64,000 nucleotides of DNA from Bacteroidia bacterium (GCA_016742095.1 JACVCJ010000016.1:1-64000), one strand, 5' to 3'; shown: positions 51,440-61,696, numbered from the stretch's first letter. A program made the numbers and translations. Notes: generated by a model from the letters alone, not told the origin.

Positions 51440-54400
51440 TCAGAAAAAGGCGCGCACCTGCATGCCGGCCACGTGCAGCGGACTGATGGCCCGTCCCGCC
51501 CGGCCTTCGTAGGTAATGCCCGCCTGCATATTGTTACCGATGTTCCGCTGAAAATTAGCGCTCCAGGTGCCGTTGAGCCCGTTGCCCAGGCCGCCCAGCA
51601 TTTCGAAGGCCAGGTTGTTGTTGAGGCTATTGTTGTACAGGATATGATGCAGTTTCAGCTGCAGGGTAAGCACACCCTGGTTCAGAAAGTTCACCGTACT
51701 TTCTACGCCGCCCTGGTGTATATGGGCCATTTCGCCGCCGGGATTCACCGGGTTGCTGGCATTGTTCCGGTTGCGTTTATACTGGAAACCGTAGATGAAT
51801 GCAATACGCCAGCGGGTATCTTTCTGTACGGTGAATTTACCTTCGGCCCGGGCCAGGTCCAGGTTGTAATCGCGGGTGCGCAGGAATTCGGAATTGTAGC
51901 GTTTGTTACCTTTTTCGAACAGGGCCGTCAGTGTAAACAAACGGGATATATTGTAGCGGCTGCGGATCTCCCAGGATTCCTGTGAACGGCTGTCGATACC
52001 GTTGGTGAGCAGCGAACGGTTGCGCAGGTCGCGGTACTCGATGTCCACCCCGAATTTGCCTTCGTTGCGGTTGATGTAAAAGGTGTTCCGGAACGAGTAG
52101 CCCAGGGCCAGCAGGGCCGTATCGGAATAGGAGGCCGAAAAGGGGCTGATCACCGAGGCGATATTGGAATTCTGTGATTTGCGTGTAAGGCGGTACACCG
52201 TCTGGTTGCTGAAAATGCTGAGGACCTTCTGCCAGCCTTTGCCGTTCTTCCAGCGGGCCGGAAAACGCAGGTTCAGGCTCTGGTTGAACTGTGTATTATA
52301 GGTTTTGATGTATTCCAGCGAAGGTATCAGTATCTTGATGTAATTGCCCTGCCCCGTGAACTGGGCTTCCTGGAATTCGTCGAGGTCGGGTACGCCGTTG
52401 CCATTATAATCCAGCGAGGCGTCCCAGAAATGCGTGCCCTGTCCGTTGGTCACCTGCAGAAAGGAATATTCCCGCTTGTTCTCCAGCCCCGAACCGATCT
52501 CGTAATAGGTGTTGATGGTAATGCTCTGTTTCAGGAAACGGCTGTTGTACTCGATGCGGCCGGTGGTGCTTTCGTCGTTCTTCTGTCCCGGCAGCAGCAG
52601 GCTGTCCTGTACGCGCAGGGTGCGGTAATTGAGCAGGAATTTCAGGGTATGGTTCTTACGGATCACGGCCTGGGCCTCGGCGCCCATATTCTGTCCCAGC
52701 CCGGCAAAAGTAAGGGCATTATTCAGTACGCGGTGGTCGGCCCGCGGCCGGTAATACACCTTCCAGCTCAGGGCCGAGGTATCGGAAGAACCCAGGTAGA
52801 ATTCCCAGTCGTTGAACATATAACTGTTGCCCAGCAGAGAATCCTTGCGGAAGACATTGTATTCATCCTCCCCGTTAAGGCCGATACGCAGGTATTTATG
52901 GATGTTCTTGTAAAAACGGGTGCGGTGCCGCAGGAAACGGGTCTGTACGTCGCCTTCGGTGATCTGTGCGCTGCCCCAGAAGTCCAGGAACCATCCCCGG
53001 GTATTCACCGATGCCTGCAGCTGGTTGCGGTAGGCCGTGTAATCCGTCCCTTTTATAAATGCGCCACCCGAATACAGCACCCGGCTCCGGTTTTTGGTAT
53101 TCAGTTCGATCTCGAGCGAGGGTATGTACTCATTGCCCTGGGGGCGCAGGGTGCTCAGGTTCAGGTCGCGGTCAAATTCTACCGTACGCCAGCGTACAAT
53201 GGGCGTAAAGGTCTTTTCCACCTGTTCGTAGGTAAGGGTGGTGCGCAGGGAATTCTGTTTCTGTTCGCCCCGCCCGAAGGGTTTGAGCCAGTTGATCTTT
53301 ACACGGTAGGCATAGCCGTTGTCGTCCTTATTGTCGAGTGTGGAAAAAGTATTTTTGTCCAGGGTGCTCAGGGCGCCTTCGGCTTCAATGCTCAGACCTT
53401 TGGCTATGTCCCAGCCGCCGGCAAAGGTCATCATACGCTGCAGGCGCGGGGCCACCAGCTGTACGGCGGCAATATGATCGCCCGTATTGGGCCCGGTATA
53501 GCGGTATACACGTCCGTTGGCAGTAGAGCGTTCCAGCACGTAATCGCCGCTGCCGGCCGGGGTCTGACTGAAAAATACGCGGTACTGGGCGCTGTCGGGA
53601 TTGGTGCTGTAAGTAAAGATCGGGGTCAGCACGCCGTTCACAATGCTGTCGTTGCGTTTGTACAATACTTCGCTTACATTAAAGGGCACCTGGGTATAGG
53701 ACGGGCTCACGGCGTTCTGCAGACTGTCGCCCACGGAGGCCAGCAACGTCCGCTGATCGGGTGTGAGGGACTGTTGCAGGGACTGGTTCTTCAGGTCCTG
53801 TTCGGCAAAAATGTTCACCCGGTACCAGGCCTTGCCCAGCTGCCATTCGTTGTTCACGTGGTACATCAGGCGTCCGTAATTGCGGTCGCTGTATTCAAAT
53901 TCCACTACGATACGCCGGTCTTTGGTAATGAGCTGTTTGGCGGTAAAGGTAAGTTCGGCAGTATTGTAGTCGATCACGTAATCGTTCTCCCGGCCGCGGA
54001 CCAGCTGCCTGCCGTCTATAAAAACACGTTCCGTACCCGAGAGTACCACGATAAAACTTTCGCCTTCGCTGCCCGTGAGGCGGTAAGGGCCCTGGTTGCC
54101 CTCGATGCCCTGGATACGGTTCTGGGCGAACTTTCCCCGGGCAATGGCCCCGGAAGCCTGTAGCTGTAAAAGTCCGGCCGGAGCCTTCTTTTTAAAGATC
54201 ATCGTATTCTCGAACTGGGTCTGTACCTGCAAGCCCTGGCCTTTTTTCAGGAAATTCAGGAAATACGATCTCGGGCGACTGATGATAAAATCCCCGGCAA
54301 TGATCTTCTGTTTATCGATGCCCACCTGGATAAAGACCCGGTCAAAATCCTGTATACGCTGCGTGGTGCCTTCGGGTTGCAGGGGTACGTTCTCGTCGGA

Positions 54401-54928
54401 GATGGCGGCCTGTATCTCTACGTTTTCGGCCAGTTTACCGCTCAGCTGTACGTTCAGGGCCGAGTTCAGGGCCAGGCTCTGGGCGTTGCCGAACGCGATG
54501 CCGCGGGAGATACTGCCGTTCTTTTCCAGTCCGTCGGTAATAAAAATACTCTCGTCCCGGCTTTCCTCGGGAAAGGTAAGGGTAAAGGGCAGGGCAGAGG
54601 CGGCGCTGTCTTTACGCAGCGGAATACGCTGTACCGTCTGCCCGAACAGGTAAGGCCAGGTTTTATAGGAAAGAGTAAGCTGCCGTACGTCCGGGTGTCT
54701 TTTCAGGAACTGTACGGTATCGATGTTCAGTATGGCCGTGGACCAGTTCAGGCTGTACAAACCGGGCGGCAGGGTGTCGGTACCGGCCGTTATGGCAAAA
54801 GAAGAAGCGCGTATGCTGAGGGTGTCTACCTGTATCCGCGCGGCAAGCGGTACCTGCCGGATGATCTGTGCACGCACACCCAGGCCGGTAAGGAAGAGAA
54901 AGAGAGTAAAAATGCAACGCGCGGTCAT
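51440..54928 (-). CDS. Giant outer-membrane beta-barrel protein, uncharacterised
   Basis: A 1,162-aa protein with a signal peptide (MTARCIFTLFLFLTGLGVRAQ). An N-terminal beta domain (~22-190) is followed by a long series of alternating aromatic/hydrophobic strands typical of a large outer-membrane barrel (for example YRVNIFAEQDLKNQSLQQ, KSFSITINTYYEIGSG-like segments) up to a C-terminal FF. Phrases such as IAGDFIISRPRSYFLNFLKKGQGLQ recur in a Bacteroidota-specific family of unknown role whose layout recalls the gliding/T9SS protein SprA; I cannot assign it to SprA itself, which is about twice as long. No lipoprotein Cys and no sorting domain are present. Confidence 0.72.
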   Translation of the reverse strand: MTARCIFTLFLFLTGLGVRAQIIRQVPLAARIQVDTLSIRASSFAITAGTDTLPPGLYSLNWSTAILNIDTVQFLKRHPDVRQLTLSYKTWPYLFGQTVQRIPLRKDSAASALPFTLTFPEESRDESIFITDGLEKNGSISRGIAFGNAQSLALNSALNVQLSGKLAENVEIQAAISDENVPLQPEGTTQRIQDFDRVFIQVGIDKQKIIAGDFIISRPRSYFLNFLKKGQGLQVQTQFENTMIFKKKAPAGLLQLQASGAIARGKFAQNRIQGIEGNQGPYRLTGSEGESFIVVLSGTERVFIDGRQLVRGRENDYVIDYNTAELTFTAKQLITKDRRIVVEFEYSDRNYGRLMYHVNNEWQLGKAWYRVNIFAEQDLKNQSLQQSLTPDQRTLLASVGDSLQNAVSPSYTQVPFNVSEVLYKRNDSIVNGVLTPIFTYSTNPDSAQYRVFFSQTPAGSGDYVLERSTANGRVYRYTGPNTGDHIAAVQLVAPRLQRMMTFAGGWDIAKGLSIEAEGALSTLDKNTFSTLDNKDDNGYAYRVKINWLKPFGRGEQKQNSLRTTLTYEQVEKTFTPIVRWRTVEFDRDLNLSTLRPQGNEYIPSLEIELNTKNRSRVLYSGGAFIKGTDYTAYRNQLQASVNTRGWFLDFWGSAQITEGDVQTRFLRHRTRFYKNIHKYLRIGLNGEDEYNVFRKDSLLGNSYMFNDWEFYLGSSDTSALSWKVYYRPRADHRVLNNALTFAGLGQNMGAEAQAVIRKNHTLKFLLNYRTLRVQDSLLLPGQKNDESTTGRIEYNSRFLKQSITINTYYEIGSGLENKREYSFLQVTNGQGTHFWDASLDYNGNGVPDLDEFQEAQFTGQGNYIKILIPSLEYIKTYNTQFNQSLNLRFPARWKNGKGWQKVLSIFSNQTVYRLTRKSQNSNIASVISPFSASYSDTALLALGYSFRNTFYINRNEGKFGVDIEYRDLRNRSLLTNGIDSRSQESWEIRSRYNISRLFTLTALFEKGNKRYNSEFLRTRDYNLDLARAEGKFTVQKDTRWRIAFIYGFQYKRNRNNASNPVNPGGEMAHIHQGGVESTVNFLNQGVLTLQLKLHHILYNNSLNNNLAFEMLGGLGNGLNGTWSANFQRNIGNNMQAGITYEGRAGRAISPLHVAGMQVRAFF

Positions 54929-55015
54929 CGGCTAAAAATCACGCTAATGTACAAAATACGAACGGAATGGAACTTCCGGGGAAAAAGAGCCGGTTCCTTG
55001 TTTCATAGTTTATTC

Positions 55016-55023
55016 TACTTTTG
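55016..55023 (+). promoter_or_regulatory. -7 element of the 55-57.6 kb operon
   Basis: TACTTTTG, 21 nt before the ATG at 55045. The divergent outer-membrane gene has no equally good element. Confidence 0.5.
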
Positions 55024-55044
55024 TAAAGTTGTTTTGACGAAAGT

Positions 55045-55989
55045 ATGGATACGAAAGTTCTCATTATCGGTTCCCAAGGCCAGATCGGCACGGAACTTAC
55101 CGCATATCTTACGGCCCGTTACGGCGCGGCGAACGTTATTGAAAGCGATATACAGCAGAAAAATCCGTCGCCCTGCACTTTTGTAGCGCTCGATGCCACG
55201 GATAAAAATGCCGTGTACGAACTGGTGAAAAAGGAAAACATCGATACCGTGTACCTGCTGGCGGCCATGCTTTCGGCCACGGGCGAAAAGTTTCCCGATA
55301 AGGCCTGGGCGCTCAATATGAATACCCTGTTCATCTGCCTGGACCTGGCTAAGGAAAAACACATCAAAAAACTATACTGGCCCAGCAGCATTGCCGTGTT
55401 CGGTCCTACTACACCACGGGTACTTACGCCCCAGTTCACCGTTTGTGAGCCTACCACGGTGTACGGCATCAGCAAACAGGCCGGCGAACGCTGGTGCGAA
55501 TGGTACCACAACAAGTTCGGCGTAGACGTGCGCAGCATCCGTTACCCGGGCCTCATCAGCTATACGGCGCCTCCGGGTGGCGGCACTACCGATTATGCCG
55601 TCGATATTTTTCACAAAGCCCTGCAGCAGGGTTCCTACGAGTGCTTCCTGGGCCCGCAGACCGAACTGCCCATGATGTATATGCCCGACGCCATCCGCGC
55701 TACGGTGGAACTGACCGAGGCCGAAGCGGATAAGGTGAAGATCCGTTCCGGCTACAACCTGGCCGCTTTCAGCTTTACGCCGGAGCAGCTGGCCGCCGAG
55801 ATCCGCAAACACATTCCCACGTTCGAAATACAATACAAACCCGACTTCCGCCAGCAGATCGCCGATAACTGGCCCGCCTCCATCGACGATTCGGTGGCCC
55901 GCGAACACTGGGGCTGGAAGCCGGAATACAGCCTTCCGCAGATGTGCAGCGATATGATTCTGCACCTGCAGGAGCAATACGCCCTATAA
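55045..55989 (+). CDS. NAD-dependent epimerase-type L-threonine dehydrogenase
   Basis: Extended short-chain dehydrogenase of 314 aa. The NAD motif is GSQGQIG (9-15), and the catalytic Tyr-x3-Lys is in TTVYGISKQAGERW, with an upstream Ser (YWPSSIAVFG). The segment YPGLISYTAPPGGGTTDYAVDIFHKAL is typical of the UDP-galactose-epimerase-like L-threonine 3-dehydrogenases, which oxidise threonine to 2-amino-3-ketobutyrate. The 2-amino-3-ketobutyrate CoA ligase (kbl) is not in the window. First gene of a short run with the lipid kinase and rsmE (spacings of about 9 bases). Confidence 0.88.
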   Translation: MDTKVLIIGSQGQIGTELTAYLTARYGAANVIESDIQQKNPSPCTFVALDATDKNAVYELVKKENIDTVYLLAAMLSATGEKFPDKAWALNMNTLFICLDLAKEKHIKKLYWPSSIAVFGPTTPRVLTPQFTVCEPTTVYGISKQAGERWCEWYHNKFGVDVRSIRYPGLISYTAPPGGGTTDYAVDIFHKALQQGSYECFLGPQTELPMMYMPDAIRATVELTEAEADKVKIRSGYNLAAFSFTPEQLAAEIRKHIPTFEIQYKPDFRQQIADNWPASIDDSVAREHWGWKPEYSLPQMCSDMILHLQEQYAL

Positions 55990-55998
55990 ACTACCCAC

Positions 55999-56919
55999 AT
56001 GACTAAACACTGGTTCGTTGTATCCAACACTGCTTCGGGCAAAGGAAAGGCCGGGGCATTCATGCAGACCGTTCAGGAATTTATGAACAGGCACGGGCTC
56101 GATTTTGAATTCGACTCCCCCGATGATCAGAATACCTTTATCAAGGTCTCGAAAGCCCTGCGTGCCGGTCAGCGTAATTTCCTGGTCTGCGGCGGCGACG
56201 GCACGCTGAACCAGTGCGTGAACGCCATTTTTCAGCAGTCGGAAGTACCGCATGCAGACTGTAAAGTGGCTTTTCTGCCCTTCGGTACCGGTAACGACTG
56301 GATCCGTACCGCCGGCATTCCCGCCGATCCCGAAAAGGCCCTCGACGTACTTATTCACGGCCGCGAAGTGCGCATGGACGTGGGAAAAGTGACCAGTCAG
56401 TGGTTCAATGCCCGAAAAGACGCCTACTTTATCAATATAGCCGGTTTTGCCTACGACGCCTTCGTGGTGGAGCAGATGGAACTGAAGTTCCGCAAGGACA
56501 AAATGGGCAAGATCGCCTACCTGCTGGCCGTATTCTCCTTCCTGCTGCGCTATAAACGCACACAGGTAAAGGTACGCTCGGCCGAATACAATTACGACGG
56601 CCCCCTGTTCAGCGGCTGCGCCGGTATCTGCAAATACAACGGCAACGGTATGATGCAGGTGCCCCATGCCGATCCCTACGATGGAAAACTGGCCGTTACC
56701 CTGATGCAGTACACCAGCAAATGGGACGTACTGATGCAGACGAAGAACCTGTATAACGGCACCTTTATAAAACATAAAACGATACATACGTTCCAGACGG
56801 AAAGTTTCACCCTGGAGTCAGACCCGCTGGTACGGCTGGAATGCGAAGGCGAGATACTCGGTTTCTCTCCGTTCGAATTTTCGGTAAAACCGGCCGCACT
56901 CCGCATTATGGTGCCCTGA
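55999..56919 (+). CDS. Diacylglycerol kinase family lipid kinase
   Basis: Cytoplasmic lipid kinase of the DAGK/YegS type, 306 aa. The nucleotide-binding motif is GGDGTLNQCVNAIF (~62) and LPFGTGNDWIRTAGIP (~90-105); the C-terminal beta-sandwich (FSGCAGICKYNGNGMMQVPHADPYDGKLAV) is present. It probably phosphorylates diacylglycerol or a related lipid, or makes a sphingolipid precursor in this phylum; the substrate cannot be read. Nine bases behind the dehydrogenase and nine before rsmE. Confidence 0.88.
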   Translation: MTKHWFVVSNTASGKGKAGAFMQTVQEFMNRHGLDFEFDSPDDQNTFIKVSKALRAGQRNFLVCGGDGTLNQCVNAIFQQSEVPHADCKVAFLPFGTGNDWIRTAGIPADPEKALDVLIHGREVRMDVGKVTSQWFNARKDAYFINIAGFAYDAFVVEQMELKFRKDKMGKIAYLLAVFSFLLRYKRTQVKVRSAEYNYDGPLFSGCAGICKYNGNGMMQVPHADPYDGKLAVTLMQYTSKWDVLMQTKNLYNGTFIKHKTIHTFQTESFTLESDPLVRLECEGEILGFSPFEFSVKPAALRIMVP

Positions 56920-56928
56920 ACAAAAGAC

Positions 56929-57624
56929 ATGCGTATATTTTTCGGCATACCCGTTTCCGGCAGCGTGATCCTCGACGAGGGCGAAAGCCTGCACCTGGCC
57001 AGAGTATTACGTATAGAGGCCGGGGAAACCGTGTACGTATGCGACGGGGCCGGGCATATGTACCGCTGTGAGGTGGTGCTGCCGCATCATAAACGCAGCG
57101 AACTGCGGGTACTGGCCGAAGAAGAGGTGCCGCACGTACATACGGGCCTGCACATCGCTTTTGCACCCACCCGGCACAACGACCGCACGGACTGGTTCCT
57201 GGAAAAGGCCGTGGAACTGGGCGTGCGCAGTATCAGGCCCCTGCGTACCACGAACAGCGAAAAGGTAAAGTTCAATGCCGAACGGGCACAAAAGATACTG
57301 GTGGCCGGACTGAAACAGAGCGGCAATGTATTTTTGCCTGAACTGCATCCGCTGAGCGACTGGGAAAGTTTTCTGCGGAAGAATACCCTGCACCTGGCCG
57401 TGGCCTACTGCGGACCGGAACAAAAAACGGGCCTTCCTGCCTGGGCGGCGGATAAAACGGAGGTATGCGTGTGCATTGGGCCCGAGGGCGATTTTACGGC
57501 GGCAGAAGCAGCGGCGGCGCGCGAAAAGGGAGCGGAGATCGTGGAACTGGGAACGCATCGCCTGCGCACGGAAACGGCGGCGCTATGGGTAGCGGCCTGG
57601 TTTTACGGGAGAACGATCAAATAA
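56929..57624 (+). CDS. rsmE: 16S rRNA m3U1498 methyltransferase
   Basis: SPOUT methyltransferase that N3-methylates U1498 in the ribosomal decoding region. 231 aa: N-terminal PUA-like domain (HLARVLRIEAGETVYVCDGAGHMYRC) and the knot motifs TDWFLEKAVELGVRSIRPLRTTNSE, CIGPEGDFTAAEAAAAREKGAEIVELGTHRLRTETA at the C-terminus. Last gene of the 55-57.6 kb run; no strong terminator is visible before the rpmB promoter. Confidence 0.94.
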   Translation: MRIFFGIPVSGSVILDEGESLHLARVLRIEAGETVYVCDGAGHMYRCEVVLPHHKRSELRVLAEEEVPHVHTGLHIAFAPTRHNDRTDWFLEKAVELGVRSIRPLRTTNSEKVKFNAERAQKILVAGLKQSGNVFLPELHPLSDWESFLRKNTLHLAVAYCGPEQKTGLPAWAADKTEVCVCIGPEGDFTAAEAAAAREKGAEIVELGTHRLRTETAALWVAAWFYGRTIK

Positions 57625-57658
57625 TTGCATGGACCACAAAAAATAATTGAGCAAATTA

Positions 57659-57688
57659 TTTGCTTATTAAATATTATTTGTATTTTTG
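57659..57688 (+). promoter_or_regulatory. rpmB promoter
   Basis: TTTG (57659-57662), 18 nt, TATTTTTG (57681-57688), then about 32 nt to the rpmB ATG. Confidence 0.7.
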
Positions 57689-57720
57689 CAGCCCAATTTT
57701 AAGAAAAACCGATACGAAAT

Positions 57721-57957
57721 ATGGCAAAGATTTGTGTTATAACCGGTAAAGGAGTTCAAAGAGGAAACCATGTTTCTCACTCAAATATTAAAACCAAGCG
57801 TGTTTTTAATCCGAACCTGCAGACGAAACGTTTCTGGCTGGAGGAAGAGCAGGAGTGGATCACACTGAAGCTTTCCGCAAAAGGAATAAAGATCATCAAC
57901 CGTATTGGTGTTAAAGAGGCACTGAAACGTTCCTGGGAAAAAGGGATCATCGGATAA
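57721..57957 (+). CDS. rpmB: 50S ribosomal protein L28
   Basis: Large-subunit ribosomal protein, 78 aa, the expected size: MAKICVITGKGVQRGNHVSHSN, TKRVFNPNLQTKRFWLEEEQEW and the C-terminal NRIGVKEALKR. In most Bacteroidota rpmB is followed by rpmG (L33) and a DUF4295 protein; here it has its own promoter and a terminator follows 25 bases later, so those partners lie elsewhere. Confidence 0.97.
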   Translation: MAKICVITGKGVQRGNHVSHSNIKTKRVFNPNLQTKRFWLEEEQEWITLKLSAKGIKIINRIGVKEALKRSWEKGIIG

Positions 57958-57981
57958 TATCCGTACAAAATATATTGTGTG

Positions 57982-58008
57982 GCCTCGCTATCAGCGAGGT
58001 TTTTTTTT
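57982..58008 (+). terminator. rpmB terminator
   Basis: CCTCGCT-ATC-AGCGAGG followed by eight T. Its stem resembles those at 8387 and 23843. Confidence 0.9.
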
Positions 58009-58059
58009 GCCCGGAACGGAAAAATGTAAGAAATAGCCCTGCCGGGATGTAAATAAGTA

Positions 58060-58090
58060 TTTGTTTATTAAAAGAAAAAGACTACTTTTG
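58060..58090 (+). promoter_or_regulatory. Promoter of the rpsL-rpsG-fusA operon
   Basis: TTTG (58060-58063), 19 nt, TACTTTTG (58083-58090): a perfect match in sequence and spacing. The leader would be about 60 nt, room for autoregulatory structure, though I see none clearly. Confidence 0.78.
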
Positions 58091-58154
58091 CCGTCCCAAA
58101 ATCTGGGAACGTATATTTTATTATTTAATAATCTGAAATTTAATCAAGTAAAGA

Positions 58155-58565
58155 ATGCCTACAATTCAACAGTTGGTACGCAAGGGCAGAAACAAGATTG
58201 AAAAGAAAAGTAAATCTGCTGCGCTGGATTCCTGTCCTCAGCGTCGTGGCGTGTGTACACGTGTGTATACCACCACTCCCAAAAAGCCGAACTCGGCTAT
58301 GCGTAAAGTAGCAAAAGTTCGTCTGACAAACAAAGTAGAGATCATCGCCTACATTCCGGGTGAGGGCCACAACCTCCAGGAACACAGTATCGTACTGGTA
58401 CGCGGCGGAAGGGTAAAAGACCTGCCGGGTGTACGTTACCATATCGTACGCGGTGCACTGGATACTTCGGGTGTGGACGCACGCCGTCAGCGTCGTTCCA
58501 AATACGGAGCAAAACGTCCTAAACCGGGTCAGGCAGCTGCTCCGACAAAAGGAAAGAAAAAGTAA
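58155..58565 (+). CDS. rpsL: 30S ribosomal protein S12
   Basis: Decoding-site protein of the small subunit, 136 aa. The segment [20 protein letters not shown] keeps the Lys residue whose mutation gives streptomycin resistance, so this is the sensitive form. [22 protein letters not shown] is also typical. First gene of the str operon. Confidence 0.97.
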   Translation: MPTIQQLVRKGRNKIEKKSKSAALDSCPQRRGVCTRVYTTTPKKPNSAMRKVAKVRLTNKVEIIAYIPGEGHNLQEHSIVLVRGGRVKDLPGVRYHIVRGALDTSGVDARRQRRSKYGAKRPKPGQAAAPTKGKKK

Positions 58566-58597
58566 TTAAACAGAATCAACGTATTTTTTAAATAACA

Positions 58598-59068
58598 ATG
58601 AGAAAGAGTAAACCAAAAGTTAGAATCATTCTTCCTGATCCGAAATTCGGAGATGTGATGGTAACTAAATTCGTGAACAACCTGATGTATGACGGTAAAA
58701 AGAGCTTGTCTTACGAGCTGTTTTACAATGCACTGGACGAAGTAGCTGCCAAAACAAGTGAAGATGGTCTTGAAGTGTGGAGAAAAGCATTGGAAAATGT
58801 TACTCCGCAGGTTGAAGTACGTTCACGCCGTGTAGGCGGAGCCACTTTCCAGATACCGCAGGAGATCCGTTCTGCGCGTAAGACTTCAATGGCCATGAAA
58901 TGGATGATCGGTTATGCCCGTAAGCGTAACGAAAAAACAATGGCCCGTAAACTGGCTTCCGAGATCGTAGCCGCTTACAAAAATGAAGGTGGCGCCTTCA
59001 AGAAAAAAGAAGACACGCACCGTATGGCAGAAGCGAACAAAGCTTTCGCACACTTCAGATTCAGATAA
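58598..59068 (+). CDS. rpsG: 30S ribosomal protein S7
   Basis: Primary 16S rRNA-binding protein of the small-subunit head, 156 aa. Typical segments are [25 protein letters not shown] and [18 protein letters not shown]. It is 33 bases after rpsL and 18 before fusA. S7 often represses this operon in other bacteria; whether that holds here is not visible. Confidence 0.97.
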   Translation: MRKSKPKVRIILPDPKFGDVMVTKFVNNLMYDGKKSLSYELFYNALDEVAAKTSEDGLEVWRKALENVTPQVEVRSRRVGGATFQIPQEIRSARKTSMAMKWMIGYARKRNEKTMARKLASEIVAAYKNEGGAFKKKEDTHRMAEANKAFAHFRFR

Positions 59069-59086
59069 TAAAGTAAATATACGACA

Positions 59087-61192
59087 ATGTCAAAAAGAGA
59101 TTTAAGATTCACGCGTAACATCGGTATTGCAGCTCACATTGATGCCGGTAAAACCACTACAACAGAACGTATTCTGTACTATGCAGGGGTTAACCATAAG
59201 ATCGGTGAGGTGCACGACGGTGCTTCTACCATGGACTGGATGGTCCAGGAAGCTGAACGTGGTATCACCATCACGTCAGCGGCTACCACCGTATACTGGA
59301 ATTACCGTGGAAACAAATACAACGTTAACATCATCGATACCCCGGGTCACGTGGACTTTACCGTTGAGGTGAACCGCTCCCTGCGTATCCTCGACGGCCT
59401 GGTGTTCCTGTTCAGCGCGGTTGACGGTGTAGAACCGCAGTCAGAGACCAACTGGCGCCTGGCTGACAACTACAACGTTGCCCGTATCGGTTTCGTGAAC
59501 AAAATGGACCGTTCCGGTGCCGACTTCCTGAACGTGGTAAAACAGGTGAAGGAAATGCTGGGTTCGAACGCCGTTCCGCTTCAGCTGCCGATCGGTGCCG
59601 AAGACAACTTCAAAGGCGTGGTTGACCTGGTGAACTTCCGCGGTATCGTATGGGACGAGGAATCTAAAGGTATGACCTATACCGAAGTTCCGATCCCGGA
59701 CGATATGATGGAAGAAGCCAAAGAATGGCGCGAGAAACTGCTCGAAGCCGTTGCCGAATACGACGAGAACCTGATGGTGAAATATTTCGACGATCCCACA
59801 ACGATCACCGAAGATGAGATCCTGACCGCTCTGCGTAAAGCAACCATCGACATGGCCATCGTACCTATGGTATGCGGTTCGTCTTTCAAGAACAAAGGCG
59901 TACAGACCATGCTCGACTACGTGATGCACCTGCTGCCTTCTCCGCTGGACCAGGAAGCCATCACAGGTACGAACCCCAACACCGGTGAAGAAACTTCACG
60001 TAAGCCGGATGAGTCGGAGCCTTTCGCGGCCCTGGCCTTCAAAATTGCCACAGACCCCTTCGTAGGCCGTCTGTGCTTTATCCGCGCATACTCCGGTGTA
60101 CTGGAGGCCGGTTCTTACGTGTTCAACACACGTTCCGAGAACAAAGAGCGTATCTCCCGTATCTTCCAGATGCACGCCAACAAACAAAACCAGATCGAAC
60201 GTATCACTGCCGGTGATATCGGTGCGGTTGTAGGTTTTAAAGATATCAAGACCGGTGATACCCTGTGCGACGAGAACCATCCGATCGTACTGGAATCTAT
60301 GGACTTCCCTGAGCCGGTGATCGGTCTGGCCATCGAGCCTAAAACACAGGCCGACGTGGACAAACTGGGTATGGCCCTGGCCAAACTGGCCGAGGAAGAC
60401 CCGACCTTCCGCGTACAGACCGACGAAGAGACCGGACAAACGATCATCAGCGGTATGGGTGAACTTCACCTCGAGATCATCCTCGACCGTCTGAAACGTG
60501 AGTTCAAGGTAGAATGTAACCAGGGCGCTCCCCAGGTGGCTTACAAAGAGTCTATCCAGGGTTCTGTTCAGCACCGCGAAGTGTACAAGAAACAAACCGG
60601 TGGTCGTGGTAAATTCGCCGATATCATCGTTAAGATCGAAGGTGGAGATAAAGAAAAAGAAGGCCTCGAGTTCCTGGACCTCATCAAAGGTGGTTCTATC
60701 CCGCGCGAATTCATTCCTTCCGTTCAGAAAGGTTTCGCCGAAGCTATGAAAACCGGTGTACTCGCCGGCTTCCCGATGACTTCGCTGAAAGTGTCCCTGA
60801 TCGACGGTTCATTCCACGCGGTTGACTCCGATGCCCTGTCATTCGAGCTTTGCGCCAAAATGGCCTTCCGCGAGTCCCTGCCGAAATGTTCACCGGTCCT
60901 GCTCGAGCCCATCATGAAACTGGAAGTTCTTACTCCGGAAGAAAACATGGGTGACGTGGTAGGTGACCTGAACCGCCGCCGTGGTCTCATCGAAGGTATG
61001 GACAGCCGTAACAACGCCCGCGTTATAAAAGCTAAAGTTCCGCTGAGCGAGATGTTCGGTTACGTAACACAACTGCGTACCCTCACGTCGGGCCGTGCAA
61101 CGTCTACCATGGAGTTCTCTCACTACGAGCCGGCTCCGCGTAACGTGCAGGACGATGTAGTAGCTAAAACAAAAGGTAAAGTAACTGCGTAA
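59087..61192 (+). CDS. fusA: Elongation factor G
   Basis: GTPase that translocates tRNA and mRNA on the ribosome. 701 aa: P-loop [13 protein letters not shown], switch regions ([18 protein letters not shown]), [10 protein letters not shown], and domains II-V ending [29 protein letters not shown]. It is followed by a terminator, not by rpsJ and the S10 operon. Confidence 0.97.
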   Translation: MSKRDLRFTRNIGIAAHIDAGKTTTTERILYYAGVNHKIGEVHDGASTMDWMVQEAERGITITSAATTVYWNYRGNKYNVNIIDTPGHVDFTVEVNRSLRILDGLVFLFSAVDGVEPQSETNWRLADNYNVARIGFVNKMDRSGADFLNVVKQVKEMLGSNAVPLQLPIGAEDNFKGVVDLVNFRGIVWDEESKGMTYTEVPIPDDMMEEAKEWREKLLEAVAEYDENLMVKYFDDPTTITEDEILTALRKATIDMAIVPMVCGSSFKNKGVQTMLDYVMHLLPSPLDQEAITGTNPNTGEETSRKPDESEPFAALAFKIATDPFVGRLCFIRAYSGVLEAGSYVFNTRSENKERISRIFQMHANKQNQIERITAGDIGAVVGFKDIKTGDTLCDENHPIVLESMDFPEPVIGLAIEPKTQADVDKLGMALAKLAEEDPTFRVQTDEETGQTIISGMGELHLEIILDRLKREFKVECNQGAPQVAYKESIQGSVQHREVYKKQTGGRGKFADIIVKIEGGDKEKEGLEFLDLIKGGSIPREFIPSVQKGFAEAMKTGVLAGFPMTSLKVSLIDGSFHAVDSDALSFELCAKMAFRESLPKCSPVLLEPIMKLEVLTPEENMGDVVGDLNRRRGLIEGMDSRNNARVIKAKVPLSEMFGYVTQLRTLTSGRATSTMEFSHYEPAPRNVQDDVVAKTKGKVTA

Positions 61193-61218
61193 GCAATTAC
61201 ACTGCTAAAATAACGGAA

Positions 61219-61249
61219 AGAGCTGTTCCTTACGGACAGCTCTTTTTTT
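61219..61249 (+). terminator. Terminator of the rpsL-rpsG-fusA operon
   Basis: AGAGCTGT-TCCTTACGG-ACAGCTCT then seven T, 26 bases after the fusA stop. Confidence 0.9.
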
Positions 61250-61354
61250 GTGTTCATATCTTTACTATACCTTTTGGGTAGGATAATGAAAAAATAGCTT
61301 GTGAGGTTTCTGGAAATATTGTTTATTTGCTTCTGACTGAATCTCTAACTTACT

Positions 61355-61696
61355 ATGATGAAGCTATTCTATTCCCTGTTACTTCTTCCCTTACTTTCTT
61401 ATCCTGCTTTTTCACAACATTCAGCTGCTCCGGAAACACAACGCTGTTATTATGCTTTCGGTCCTTCCCCGGGTACCTTGCCGGAATCGTCCTTACTGAA
61501 GGAGATCGATGCGCTGCCTGCCGTGCTGGAGTCGAAGATCAGGCAGAAAGAAGGAACGGGACAGGCCGAGCTTATCATTCGTTTCAGCGCAAGAGCCTCA
61601 AAGGGCGAAGAGTCCGGGTTTTCACCGGCATCCGTAAAAAGACTGCTTATTCAGTACGACCTGGTACCCGGTGATTTTGTCATCCGGGAAGACTAA
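61355..61696 (+). CDS. Small secreted protein of unknown function
   Basis: 113 aa, with adjacent ATG starts at 61355 and 61358. Signal peptide (MKLFYSLLLLPLLSYPAFSQ), then a mature ~93-aa domain with one Cys (TQRCYYAFGPSPGTLPESSLLKEID) and an alternating hydrophobic stretch (QAELIIRFSARASKG). I recognise no family. An overlapping frame at 61327-61674 is rejected because it lacks a signal and uses poor codons. It lies 12 bases before the large surface protein gene, so the two are probably co-transcribed and may work together. Confidence 0.7.
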   Translation: MMKLFYSLLLLPLLSYPAFSQHSAAPETQRCYYAFGPSPGTLPESSLLKEIDALPAVLESKIRQKEGTGQAELIIRFSARASKGEESGFSPASVKRLLIQYDLVPGDFVIRED

